Below are positions 34,117 to 42,969 of a DNA stretch of 64,000 bases, piece by piece; positions within the stretch are counted from its first letter, which is position 1; each line of letters starts with the position of its first letter. The stretch lies in assembly GCA_965222725.1 (NCBI GenBank), contig OZ244969.1, forward strand, positions 186,001 to 250,000. The letters are read 5' to 3'. The notes beneath the pieces were generated by a model. That model searched no databases. It saw nothing but the letters and a program-made list of their open reading frames with translations, and was not told where the DNA came from. Origin of the DNA: GCA-2748575 sp965222725. GTDB lineage: Bacteria; Pseudomonadota; Gammaproteobacteria; Pseudomonadales; Ketobacteraceae. The position numbers and the translations under genes were made by a program.

Positions 34117-35964
34117 ATGTCGAATCAGGCGGATCAGTTACGCTTGAAAATTCCTCCACAAGACCTGGAGATGCTTTCATTCGCGTTACCTCAACCCAAG
34201 AAGGTAGAAGAGTGGGTTGACGGCTTGCCGCGCATGAACATCGGCGAGTGCGCCAAGCAACTGTACGCCGCCATCCAGGAACTTAACCGCTTCAAGGTGG
34301 ATTCGGAGACCCGCTTCCAGATGCTGGAAATCATGCGGGGCCCGATTCGCTATGTGTGCGAAAGCCTGGGCAAACACTATCTGAACAAAGCGGTAGTGCT
34401 CCCCCCCAAAGAAGCCAAGATCGCCAGCTTAGCCCAGGCGTTACAGAACCATCTGTCCATTGGCTATAAAACCGTCATTGTGCAGCTGCTTCCGCGCCTG
34501 AAAGTGAACGACAAGGACGCCCGCCGCCTGGGCGCCAAAGCCATACACCGGGCCATGACCGAGCAGGCCGAAGTCCTGCTGCGCAGTCTGCAGCTGTATT
34601 ACCCGGCACCGGCCAATTTCTGGCGGGAAATACATTTGTTGTTTGTGATTTCCGACCGCTTCGGCGTGCTGAACGCGGAAGAAGCCGATCCGGAAACCAG
34701 CACGGGGCCCTCCACCCCCTACGATATGTACAAACGGATTCTGCTGCTGGCCACCGCCAAACCCAACCAGCTGCGCCAGAACCAGATCAAGCAGGTGTTT
34801 GATGCCACCGTCAAATGGGTCCGTTACACCGAACTGGCCCGGGATTCCGGCCACAGCGGCCTGTTTGCTATTGATCTCACCAGCGATATGCCACCGGTCT
34901 ATCACGCGCTCCTGAAGCGCCCCAACGTGAGCAATATCTGCTACTTTGACGCTGCCACCATTTCGGATCATTTGCGGGTGCAGTTACAGCTGCCCTCCAA
35001 TCAGCCCCATCCGATTCAGGACTTTGTGATGCCCGAAGACCTGAGCAAGGACGTGGTACGCCTGCTGATTCAGGCCTGGGGCGTGCTTACCGAGCGGGCC
35101 TTTACCCGTATTGAAGAATCCGGCCACCTGAACATCTGTATCGGACTCAGCTCCACCCATTACTTTGTTTCCAACAAGGCGGATTTCAACGCCATGGTGA
35201 AGGAAAACAACGATCGCTCGGTGATGGGCGTGGAGTTCGATAACCGCTTTATGAAGTCCGGCCCCACCCACCGCAGGGAAACCATTGAAAGCCATGACGT
35301 GTGGGGACTACAGGTAGACGCCGACAAGGACGCCCTGAGCAGCAAACACAGCGCCATTGAACAGGAAATTGCCAAATATTCCGGCAAGGATACGCCCAAG
35401 GATGCGGACAAGTATCCCAACTACCTGTGCGATATTGTCAACACCAGCCCCGGCGGCTTCTGCCTGACCTGGAAACAGGATGTGCCGCCCCAGGTGAAAA
35501 CCGGCGAAATCATCGGCATTCAGGAAAACACCAACGCCATGTGGAGCATTGGTGTGATTCGCTGGGTGAAGCAATTCAAAAACGAAGGCGCACGCATGGG
35601 TGTGGAACTGCTGGCACCCAAAGCGGAAGCCTGCGGTGCTCAGGCAATTCACAAAAAGGGTGGCGTCACCGAATACATGCGCGCCCTGATATTGCCGGAG
35701 CTGAGAGCCATTGGTCAGCCCGCGACCTTGATTACACCCAACATTGCTTTTCATGTCGGGTACAAAGTGAACATGAACCAGAATGGCCACCTTGTAAAAG
35801 CACAGCTGGTAAAGCAGGTTTCCTCCACTGCCAGCTTTAACCAGTTTCAGTACAAACCCCTGACAACTACCGCACCGCAAAAAGCCCCGGTCAGTGCCAC
35901 CGGGCAGCAACAGAAGCCAGGAAAGGATGATGATGACTTTGATTCCATATGGTCCAGCCTGTAA
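34117..35964 (+). CDS. conserved protein with C-terminal PilZ-like domain, upstream of fimX
   Basis: A 615-residue cytoplasmic protein. The first 400 residues are mostly helical with no motif I recognise. A PilZ-like domain occupies about residues 425-510: NTSPGG (about 441) corresponds to the D/NxSxxG element, followed by a beta-rich stretch WSIGVIRWVKQ and ARMGVELLAP. The arginine-rich RxxxR element normally needed for c-di-GMP is not apparent. The final 70 residues are Gln/Lys-rich. fimX starts 91 bases downstream on the same strand, and I recall a similar protein next to fimX in Pseudomonas, so a type IV pilus or c-di-GMP role is likely but unproven. Confidence 0.75.
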   Translation: MSNQADQLRLKIPPQDLEMLSFALPQPKKVEEWVDGLPRMNIGECAKQLYAAIQELNRFKVDSETRFQMLEIMRGPIRYVCESLGKHYLNKAVVLPPKEAKIASLAQALQNHLSIGYKTVIVQLLPRLKVNDKDARRLGAKAIHRAMTEQAEVLLRSLQLYYPAPANFWREIHLLFVISDRFGVLNAEEADPETSTGPSTPYDMYKRILLLATAKPNQLRQNQIKQVFDATVKWVRYTELARDSGHSGLFAIDLTSDMPPVYHALLKRPNVSNICYFDAATISDHLRVQLQLPSNQPHPIQDFVMPEDLSKDVVRLLIQAWGVLTERAFTRIEESGHLNICIGLSSTHYFVSNKADFNAMVKENNDRSVMGVEFDNRFMKSGPTHRRETIESHDVWGLQVDADKDALSSKHSAIEQEIAKYSGKDTPKDADKYPNYLCDIVNTSPGGFCLTWKQDVPPQVKTGEIIGIQENTNAMWSIGVIRWVKQFKNEGARMGVELLAPKAEACGAQAIHKKGGVTEYMRALILPELRAIGQPATLITPNIAFHVGYKVNMNQNGHLVKAQLVKQVSSTASFNQFQYKPLTTTAPQKAPVSATGQQQKPGKDDDDFDSIWSSL

Positions 35965-36055
35965 AACGAACCCCAGGTAATTGAAAAGCCGACGTTTTAA
36001 TTCTCTTGGGTTTACTTATAATGAAACGGAAAACACACGAAAGCTAAAGGCAGGA

Positions 36056-38128
36056 ATGGCAGCGAACGACACTCTTCGATTATTAATGCTTCACGAATCC
36101 CGGGATGATGCCGAGCAATTGCTGAACCGCATCCGCAACTCCGGGAGGGCAACCCGTGCCGAATTGCTGGAGGACGATGAATCCCTGGAAGAGGCACTGC
36201 AGAAAAGCACCTGGGATATGATGATCCTGCGTCCGGAAGCTGAAGACATGTTTGCCGGCCAGTGCCTGCTGCAGGTACAAAAACTGCAGAAAGACATCCC
36301 CGCCATTTTGCTGATTGATGAACTGGATCCCGATGAAATCGTGGAAGGTATGCGGGAAGGCTTTAAAGCCGTGGTACCGGTGGATCAGGAAGAATGGATA
36401 CTGCAGGTTATCCGCCGCGAACTGAACAACCTGGAAGAACGCCGCAAACGCCGCACCGCGGAACTGAATTTCAAGGAAGCAGAAAAACGTTGTGCCACCC
36501 TGCTGGACAATTCCCGCGACGCCATTACCTATGTGATCGACGGCATGCACACCTACGCCAACCAGGCCTACCTGGAGCTGTTCGGTTACGACGACGTGGA
36601 TGATCTGGAAGGCATGCCCATTCTGGATATGGTATCGCCCCAGGATCATGAGGATTTCAAAAACTTCCTCAAGCAATACACCAGCGGCGATTCCGATAAC
36701 AACGAGTTTCTCTGTCATGGTATCTGCACCGATGGCAGCGAGATTCAGAGCCGCATGATCTTCAGCTCGGCCACTTATGATGGCGAGCCCTGCACCCAGA
36801 TTCTGATCCGCACCAATCAGGCGGATGCCGAACTGCAGGAAAAACTGAAAGAAATCAGCAGCCAGGATCTGCTCACCGGCCTGTACAACCGCCAGTACTT
36901 TACCCAGATTCTGGATGACACCATTCAATGGGCCGTGAACGACAGCAAGATTGCCTGCCTTATCTACGTACAGATTGATAACTTTGCCGCCATTCAGTCG
37001 GATGTGGGTATCGGTGGCGCCGATATCGTGCTGAGCGATGTGGCCAGTATTCTGCGGGACAACTTCAAGGAATCGGATCTGGCCCGTTTCGGTGATGATA
37101 TCTTTACGGTGCTGATCAAGGACTGCAGCCTGGACAAAGGCGCGGAAATTGCCGAAGGCCTGCGGAGTAAAATTGAAGATCATTTATCCGAAGTGAACGA
37201 CCGCACTGTGCAGGCCACCGCCAGTATCGGTGTCACCATTGTCAGCGAAGCCGCCAGCGAACCCCAGGTGATTATTACCCGGGCCCACCAGGCCAGCGAG
37301 CTGGTGCGTGAAGACAATCCGTTGGGTAATGGTGTAAGGACTTTCGATCCTTCCAAAATCCGTTCCGGGGAAGATGCCGACACCGGCGAACTGCTGCAGG
37401 AAGCCATCGACAAGGGTCTGTTCAAGGTACTCTTCCAACCGGTCATTGATTTACGGGGCAACAGTGGCGAGCTGTATGAAGTGCTGCTGCGCATGGTGAA
37501 TGAGGAAGGCGAATCCATCTCCCCCAATGAGTTTCTGGATATTGCCTCCCACAAGGATCTATGTGAAAAAATCGATCGCTGGGTGATTCTGCAATCCATC
37601 AAGATGCTGTCGGAACACCGGGCCCTGGGCCATGAAACCCGCCTGATGGTGAACATTACCGGCGAATCCCTGAAAGACCAGACTTTACTGCCCTGGCTGA
37701 GCGTAGCCCTGAAAGCCGCCCGCATGCCCGGCGACGCCCTGATTTTTCAGTTCACGGAAAACGATGCCACCACCTACCTGAAACAGGCAAAAGATTTCAC
37801 CAAAGGGTTGAATCAGCTGCACTGCCGGGCGGCCATATCCCGCTTTGGCTGTTCACTGAACCCCTTTAATAATCTCAAACACCTGAACGTGGAATACCTG
37901 AAGCTGGATGGTTCCTTCATTAAAGAACTGGACAGCGAGGAAAGCCGGGAACACTTTAAAGAGGTGGTGGAAACCGCCCACGCCCAGGGCAAGCTGACCA
38001 TTGCCCCCTTTGTGGAAAGCGCCAGCGTGCTGTCGTCACTCTGGCAGATTGGTGTGAACTATATTCAGGGCTACTATCTGCAGGAACCCACGGAAAACAT
38101 GAGTTACGATTTTTCCAATGACGAGTAA
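36056..38128 (+). CDS. fimX: FimX, c-di-GMP receptor for type IV pilus assembly
   Basis: A 690-residue REC-PAS-GGDEF-EAL protein. The N-terminal receiver-like domain lacks an obvious phospho-acceptor set. The GGDEF signature is GDDIF (about residue 346) and the EAL signature is EVL (residue 475), the same degenerate forms as in Pseudomonas FimX, whose EVL also lies at 475. Such a protein binds c-di-GMP through the EAL domain and promotes pilus assembly at the cell pole. FGCSLNPFNNLKHL in the EAL domain also matches. I start it at the ATG at 36056, which has AGG sites just upstream; the frame runs open to 35981 with no better start. Confidence 0.92.
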   Translation: MAANDTLRLLMLHESRDDAEQLLNRIRNSGRATRAELLEDDESLEEALQKSTWDMMILRPEAEDMFAGQCLLQVQKLQKDIPAILLIDELDPDEIVEGMREGFKAVVPVDQEEWILQVIRRELNNLEERRKRRTAELNFKEAEKRCATLLDNSRDAITYVIDGMHTYANQAYLELFGYDDVDDLEGMPILDMVSPQDHEDFKNFLKQYTSGDSDNNEFLCHGICTDGSEIQSRMIFSSATYDGEPCTQILIRTNQADAELQEKLKEISSQDLLTGLYNRQYFTQILDDTIQWAVNDSKIACLIYVQIDNFAAIQSDVGIGGADIVLSDVASILRDNFKESDLARFGDDIFTVLIKDCSLDKGAEIAEGLRSKIEDHLSEVNDRTVQATASIGVTIVSEAASEPQVIITRAHQASELVREDNPLGNGVRTFDPSKIRSGEDADTGELLQEAIDKGLFKVLFQPVIDLRGNSGELYEVLLRMVNEEGESISPNEFLDIASHKDLCEKIDRWVILQSIKMLSEHRALGHETRLMVNITGESLKDQTLLPWLSVALKAARMPGDALIFQFTENDATTYLKQAKDFTKGLNQLHCRAAISRFGCSLNPFNNLKHLNVEYLKLDGSFIKELDSEESREHFKEVVETAHAQGKLTIAPFVESASVLSSLWQIGVNYIQGYYLQEPTENMSYDFSNDE

Positions 38129-38159
38129 CGTTCACATCGGAAATGTCTATCCCATCATG

Positions 38160-38186
38160 AAAAAGCCGACATCAAGTCGGCTTTTT
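38160..38186. terminator. bidirectional terminator overlapping the serB 3' end
   Basis: The stem AAAAAGCCGAC / GTCGGCTTTTT has a five-base loop. It serves fimX (plus) and serB (minus); on the minus strand the serB stop codon TGA lies in the loop, so the last SerB codons are part of the terminator. Confidence 0.85.
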
Positions 38187-39407
38187 CATTAACAGTTCTT
38201 CGCTATCCCTGTCCCTGACGCCCAGCAGATACAGAATGCCATCCAGCCCCAGGTTGGAAATGGCCTGCTCGGCACTTTGTCTGACCAAAGGCTTGGCACG
38301 GAAGGCAATCCCAAGACCGGCAATCCCCAGCATGGGCAAATCATTGGCGCCATCACCCACGGCAATCACCTGGGCCAGGTTTAGCCGTTCGATGGTGGCG
38401 ATTTCTTTCAGCAGTTCCGCCTTGCGCTGGCCATCCACCACGCGGCCAACGACTTCACCGGTCACCTTGCCGTTTTCAATGGCCAGGTCATTGGCATGCA
38501 CATAATCAATACCGAGTTTTTTCTGCAGGTATTTGCCGAAGTAAGTGAAACCACCGGACAGTATCGCTGTTTTATAACCCAGAGCCCGCAACGCATTAAT
38601 CAGTTGCTCTGCCCCTTCGGTAATGGGCAGATTGGCGGCGATATCTTCCAGCACCGATTCGTCCAGCCCTTTCAGCAAAGCGACCCGGCGCTTGAAGCTT
38701 TCGGTAAAATCAATCTCGCCGCGCATGGCCGACTCGGTAATGGCAGCCACTTCCTCGCCAACACCGGCACGCTTGGCCAGCTCGTCGATCACTTCCGCCT
38801 CAATCAGGGTGGAGTCCATATCAAAGGCCACCAGCCTGCGGTTGCGGCGATAGGCGTTATCTTTCTGGAAGGCAATGTCCACCCCCAGTTCGTTAGCCAC
38901 CTGCAGGAATTCCGCCCGCATACTGGCAATATCTTTGGGCACGCCGCGCACGGAAAATTCCACACAGGCTTTCTGGCTGTCGGTGTTTTCTTCCAGGGAA
39001 ATCCGCCCTGACAGGCGATTGATGTTATCGATATTCAGACCATTGCTGGCCACAATGCGGGTAATAGCCGCAATCTGCTGAGCGCTGATGATGCGTGCCA
39101 GCAGGGTCACGATATAGCGATCCTTGCCCTGATGCTCTACCCAGGATTCGTAATCTTTTTCATCAATGGGGGTAAAACGGGCGGTCATGTGCATTTCATG
39201 ACAGCTGAACAGCAGGTCTTTCAGAATGGGGGAGGCGTCCACCTCGTCAGGCATTTCCACCACCATGCCCAGGGAAAGGGTGTCGTGAATCACCGACTGG
39301 CCGATATCCAGCACATTCACCTGATAGCGGCACAGAATGTCGGTCACCGTACTGGTGACGCCGGGTTTATCGCTGCCGGAGATATTGATGAGGATAATTT
39401 CGCGCAC
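38172..39407 (-). CDS. serB: phosphoserine phosphatase with N-terminal ACT domains
   Basis: A 411-residue SerB that removes phosphate from phosphoserine in the last step of serine synthesis. Two ACT-like regions (about residues 1-180) form a regulatory part, as in pseudomonad and mycobacterial SerB. The HAD core has the nucleophile motif VAFDMDSTLIEAEVIDELA (about residue 192), the ILSGGFTYFGKYL segment and GDGANDLPMLGIAGLGIAF. It ends inside the terminator shared with fimX. The same fimX-serB adjacency occurs in Pseudomonas. Confidence 0.97.
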   Translation of the reverse strand: MREIILINISGSDKPGVTSTVTDILCRYQVNVLDIGQSVIHDTLSLGMVVEMPDEVDASPILKDLLFSCHEMHMTARFTPIDEKDYESWVEHQGKDRYIVTLLARIISAQQIAAITRIVASNGLNIDNINRLSGRISLEENTDSQKACVEFSVRGVPKDIASMRAEFLQVANELGVDIAFQKDNAYRRNRRLVAFDMDSTLIEAEVIDELAKRAGVGEEVAAITESAMRGEIDFTESFKRRVALLKGLDESVLEDIAANLPITEGAEQLINALRALGYKTAILSGGFTYFGKYLQKKLGIDYVHANDLAIENGKVTGEVVGRVVDGQRKAELLKEIATIERLNLAQVIAVGDGANDLPMLGIAGLGIAFRAKPLVRQSAEQAISNLGLDGILYLLGVRDRDSEELLMKKPT

Positions 39408-39514
39408 TGCTGCCCCCTGGGGATTGGTTAAGGCAGCCTATTTTACACAGCAGCGGGCCGGGAACAACCAAAGCCTGCGGGGGGTTGCAGGTGTGAGTGC
39501 GGGTGTGACTGGCC

Positions 39515-40297
39515 TCAGGCGGCCAGCCCCTGTTGTTCGGTATCGGCCTGGGCCTGCTCCCTTAACTGCTGACGCTGGGCCATATGAATAAAGCGCTGAA
39601 TATGTTCCCGGTCCCGTTCGGAAATGCCTTCCAGTCGGCCCCCCGCCACCGTGGTGCGGATATCGCCCAGATCATTACCAGGCACGTAGTGGCAATGGGT
39701 AATGTCCAGATGACAGCGAATGGGTTCGCCGCCCCCCAGCACCATGGTGATGTTTTCCAGGTAACGACCGGCATAGATGGAGTCCACCTGATTGCCTTCC
39801 AGGGCAATCCTCAGGCCGGTGGACGACAGATCCACCACAGAGGAAACCCGCTGATCGGCAATCCCGGAGATTTCGATATCGCTGGTACAACCCTGGGTAA
39901 CATCCAGCCGGAACTGGTTGCGGCGCTGATCTTCTTCCACTTTTTCCGGCCAGGCCAGCCGGAAATAACGGTCGCCATCTTCATCAATGCGCCCGGTTAC
40001 CAGAGTACGAATACGGGTGCAAAAGCCCTCGCTTTCATATTCCAGCACCACCCCCTGCTCAAAGGTACCGCTTAACAGGCCATCCTGGGGAAAGGGTTCA
40101 TCAATCACCAGGTAGCCCTTGTCGGCATTCACTTCCAGCAGCATGGTCTGGTAGGGCTGGCTGTCGCCCATCAGGCGCAGTTGCAGCAGCCGGTGGCCGC
40201 GCATCAGCTGAAACAGTCTTAAATAATCCTTCTCCCGGATATCCACTTTCGGCTCTGCGGGCTTGCGGTTCATTTTGAAAAGTTCAGTCAGTTTCAT
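39515..40297 (-). CDS. YcgR-like PilZ-domain protein, candidate flagellar brake
   Basis: A 260-residue protein with an N-terminal YcgR_N/PilZN-like barrel (about residues 18-120) and a C-terminal PilZ domain (about 125-235). Both c-di-GMP-binding signatures are seen: an Arg cluster QRRNQFR (about residue 127) and DLSSTG (about residue 155). In YcgR proteins c-di-GMP binding lets the protein act on the flagellar motor and slow swimming. motAB is in the same window, but not adjacent, so the brake role is inference from domain order. Confidence 0.83.
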   Translation of the reverse strand: MKLTELFKMNRKPAEPKVDIREKDYLRLFQLMRGHRLLQLRLMGDSQPYQTMLLEVNADKGYLVIDEPFPQDGLLSGTFEQGVVLEYESEGFCTRIRTLVTGRIDEDGDRYFRLAWPEKVEEDQRRNQFRLDVTQGCTSDIEISGIADQRVSSVVDLSSTGLRIALEGNQVDSIYAGRYLENITMVLGGGEPIRCHLDITHCHYVPGNDLGDIRTTVAGGRLEGISERDREHIQRFIHMAQRQQLREQAQADTEQQGLAA

Positions 40298-40552
40298 AGC
40301 GGATCACTTGTATTGGCCTGTGAATGTAAGGGTCCTGCTGTTATGGGTATGATCGGCGGGCAGGCGAAAAACTTTAGGGACTGTCTAACCCGCCACTTGC
40401 GTATTGGCAAATGACTTCTTACCCTCATAATATCAAGAGGTTATACGTGCATACCCCTACCCAGCGGGCAGTACCGGGCAACAGCCGGCACGTGACCCCC
40501 GTATGCTATCCAGTGAAGTACCTGTGAATGACAAGAGGAGCAACCCAGTCCC

Positions 40553-41497
40553 ATGCAGCCAACCACCCGCAACCTGCTTATTGCCCTGTTTATCATCGGC
40601 GGATTTCTTGTGATTCATCATCTGGTCATCCACCAGCTGGCAGCCACACCGTCGGCCCGTAAAGCACCGGACAGCCAGTTGCCGGACTTTGCGGCCATCA
40701 ACAGCGTGAAAAAACGCAAACGCGCTTTTTTTGACTATCTGCGCCCCATGGTGAAAAAAGAAAACCTGCGTCTGGCGGAACTGCGCAATGCACTGGCCGG
40801 TATGCCTGACCAGGAACTGAAAGAACTGGCCGACCTGTACGGCCTGTCGCCGGACAGTGACAACCTGCAAGACCGGCTTAAAAAACGGGTTGATCAGATT
40901 CCGGAGTCCCTGGTACTGGCCCAGGCCGCCATCGAATCCGCCTGGGGCACCTCGCGCTTTGCCCGCCGAGGCAACAACCTGTTTGGCCAGTGGTGCTTTA
41001 CGGAAGGCTGCGGCCTGGTGCCCAAGGCCCGGGCTTCGGAGGCCAGCCATGAAGTGCGTACCTTTGACACCGCCCAGGGTTCTATCCGCAGTTACATGCA
41101 CAATCTCAACAGCCACCGCGCCTATAACAAGGTGCGCAGCCAGCGCACGGCACAACGGCAGCGCAACGAGCCATTAAGTGGCTGCTACCTGTCAGAAGGG
41201 CTGGAAAGCTATTCGGAAAAAGGCATCAAATACGTGGACATGGTAAAGTCGATGATCCGCATTAATAAGCTGGAAAAGAACAAGACCTATTGCGCACCAC
41301 GGATGATTGCGAAACCGGAAAAGAAAGCCGACAAAGACCCGGTGAAGACCACAAAATCGGCCACTGCCCCAGAAAAGAAAGCAGTAAAGGAAGCCATGCA
41401 AGAGGCGGATAAAGCGGATAAAAAAGTCCCGGACAGTGCAGCACAGCAGCCCGCGGACACGCCCAATGCGCAAACTGCAGAAGCCGATGCGGCCTGA
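40553..41497 (+). CDS. Bax-like glucosaminidase-domain protein
   Basis: A 314-residue membrane-anchored or secreted protein. An N-terminal hydrophobic segment (about 7-24, LLIALFIIGGFLVIHHLVI) precedes a glucosaminidase domain (about 110-220) related to E. coli Bax and FlgJ. The catalytic Glu lies in LAQAAIESAWGTSRFA, followed by GNNLFGQWCF and the AQGSIRSYMHNLNSHRAY segment. The last 75 residues are a low-complexity Lys/Ala/Pro/Glu tail that may contact the wall or another protein. The AI-2E permease gene follows in the same direction (34-base gap). Confidence 0.85.
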   Translation: MQPTTRNLLIALFIIGGFLVIHHLVIHQLAATPSARKAPDSQLPDFAAINSVKKRKRAFFDYLRPMVKKENLRLAELRNALAGMPDQELKELADLYGLSPDSDNLQDRLKKRVDQIPESLVLAQAAIESAWGTSRFARRGNNLFGQWCFTEGCGLVPKARASEASHEVRTFDTAQGSIRSYMHNLNSHRAYNKVRSQRTAQRQRNEPLSGCYLSEGLESYSEKGIKYVDMVKSMIRINKLEKNKTYCAPRMIAKPEKKADKDPVKTTKSATAPEKKAVKEAMQEADKADKKVPDSAAQQPADTPNAQTAEADAA

Positions 41498-41531
41498 AGC
41501 ACTGGCTATCGACGAATAAAAGGAACCAAGC

Positions 41532-42554
41532 ATGCAGACAACTCTTAGCCCGCCCCTGCGATTTTTGCTGGGCACCGCCTGCTTTATCGTGATTGTGGCG
41601 GGTATGAAGGCATCAGCCGATGTGCTGGTGCCTTTTTTACTGTCCGCCTTTATCGGCATCCTCTGCGCCCCCCCCTTGTTCTGGCTGCAAGCCAAAAAGG
41701 TCCCTACGCCTCTGGCTGTGGGCATTGTACTGACGGTGTTTGTGCTGATTACCCTGATGGTATCCGCTCTGGTAGGCGCGTCGGTCAGCGACTTTGTGCT
41801 GCAGCTGCCGGAATACCAGGCCAAGTTAAGAGATGAAAGAAACGCCTTGCTGACCTGGCTGCAGGGCTACGGCATTGAAGCGCCGGTGGCCGTATTGAAG
41901 GAGCAGATCAATCCCGGGGCCGCCATGGGCATGGTTAAGAATGTGTTGACCAGCCTGGGGGGCGTGCTGACGGATTCTTTCCTGATTCTGTTAACCGTGC
42001 TCTTTATCCTGTTTGAAGCGTCCAGTTTTCCCGCCAAGCTGAAGCGGGCCATGAACGATCCCAACCATACCTCGGTAACCTCTTTCAAGCACTTCAACAG
42101 CTCGGTGAAAAAGTACCTGATCATCAAATCCTGGGTGAGCCTGGCCACCGGTTTGCTGATTACCCTGTGGCTGCTGATTCTGGGGGTGGACTATCCCATT
42201 CTGTGGGGGCTGCTGGCGTTTATGTTGAATTTTGTGCCCAATATCGGATCTATCATTGCGGCGTTTCCGGCGGTGTTGCTGGCCTTTATTCAGGTGGGCT
42301 CAGGTACCGCCGCGCTGACCGCTGTGGGTTATCTGGTGGTGAATATTGTCATGGGTAATGTGGTGGAACCCCGCTACCTGGGCCAGGGGCTGGGATTGTC
42401 CACCCTGGTGGTATTTATCTCTCTGGTGTTCTGGGGCTGGGTGCTGGGGCCCGTAGGCATGCTGCTTTCCATCCCCCTCACCATGATTCTGAAAATCGCC
42501 CTGGAGAACAACAAGGAAACCCACTGGATGGCCACTCTGCTGGGGAATAAATAG
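41532..42554 (+). CDS. AI-2E family transporter (PerM/TqsA type)
   Basis: A 340-residue inner-membrane protein with about seven or eight helices arranged as in the AI-2E/PerM family: three near the N-terminus (residues 8-85), one at about 145, and a cluster from 195 to 330. The signature PILWGLLAFMLNFVPNIGSIIAAFPAVLLAF is recognisable, as is EPRYLGQGLGLSTLVVF near the end. Family members have been linked to AI-2 export, ion antiport and others, so the cargo is open. AAGGA precedes the start. The stop codon is duplicated by an 18-bp tandem repeat. Confidence 0.88.
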   Translation: MQTTLSPPLRFLLGTACFIVIVAGMKASADVLVPFLLSAFIGILCAPPLFWLQAKKVPTPLAVGIVLTVFVLITLMVSALVGASVSDFVLQLPEYQAKLRDERNALLTWLQGYGIEAPVAVLKEQINPGAAMGMVKNVLTSLGGVLTDSFLILLTVLFILFEASSFPAKLKRAMNDPNHTSVTSFKHFNSSVKKYLIIKSWVSLATGLLITLWLLILGVDYPILWGLLAFMLNFVPNIGSIIAAFPAVLLAFIQVGSGTAALTAVGYLVVNIVMGNVVEPRYLGQGLGLSTLVVFISLVFWGWVLGPVGMLLSIPLTMILKIALENNKETHWMATLLGNK

Positions 42555-42575
42555 GGGCTGGAGAATAAATAGGCC
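42540..42575. repeat. 18-bp tandem duplication at the end of the AI-2E gene
   Basis: CTGGGGAATAAATAGGGG (42540-42557) is followed by CTGGAGAATAAATAGGCC (42558-42575). Because the unit is a multiple of three, a second in-frame TAG backs up the first. Confidence 0.7.
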
Positions 42576-42590
42576 CCTTATTGGTTTTTT
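42553..42590 (+). terminator. weak intrinsic terminator after the AI-2E gene
   Basis: GGGGC and GCCCC arms around a 14-base loop are followed by TTATTGGTTTTTT. The stem is short, so this is a modest prediction. Confidence 0.4.
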
Positions 42591-42655
42591 GGGGGACGGG
42601 TTTGGTATCATGCCCTCCATCCGGAGTTGTACGCTAATTAATTTAGGTTAATACC

Positions 42656-42949
42656 ATGTTGAAGAAAGACAAACAGAAGGTCATCGGCGAAGCGCTGGAC
42701 GAAGCCAAAGTCAAAGCGTTCCTTGAATACCAACCCTATGAAACCGATGAGAACGCGGATTTTCATATTCTGACCAAAGCCTACCGGGGACTGCCCACCC
42801 ACGAGTTCGAGCGTTTTCTGGAATACTACAAGGAAACCGGCCGGGCCCTTAACCCCACCAATGCCGAAGGCGAGCATTTTATTGATGTGATCAGCCGGCA
42901 TGTGAGCCAGCAGGAATACGTCGAGATTCTGAAGAACGCCGGCGCCTGA
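42656..42949 (+). CDS. small conserved protein, PA4642-like
   Basis: A 97-residue soluble, acidic, probably helical protein. The body HILTKAYRGLPTHEFERFLEYYKETG and NPTNAEGEHFIDVISRH is of a conserved type I associate with Pseudomonadales (PA4642-like), with no known function. The ribosome-binding site is weak. It converges with the response-regulator gene, leaving 20 bases between stops. Confidence 0.8.
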   Translation: MLKKDKQKVIGEALDEAKVKAFLEYQPYETDENADFHILTKAYRGLPTHEFERFLEYYKETGRALNPTNAEGEHFIDVISRHVSQQEYVEILKNAGA

Positions 42950-42969
42950 TGCTGCCGGCAGCCGGGCCG

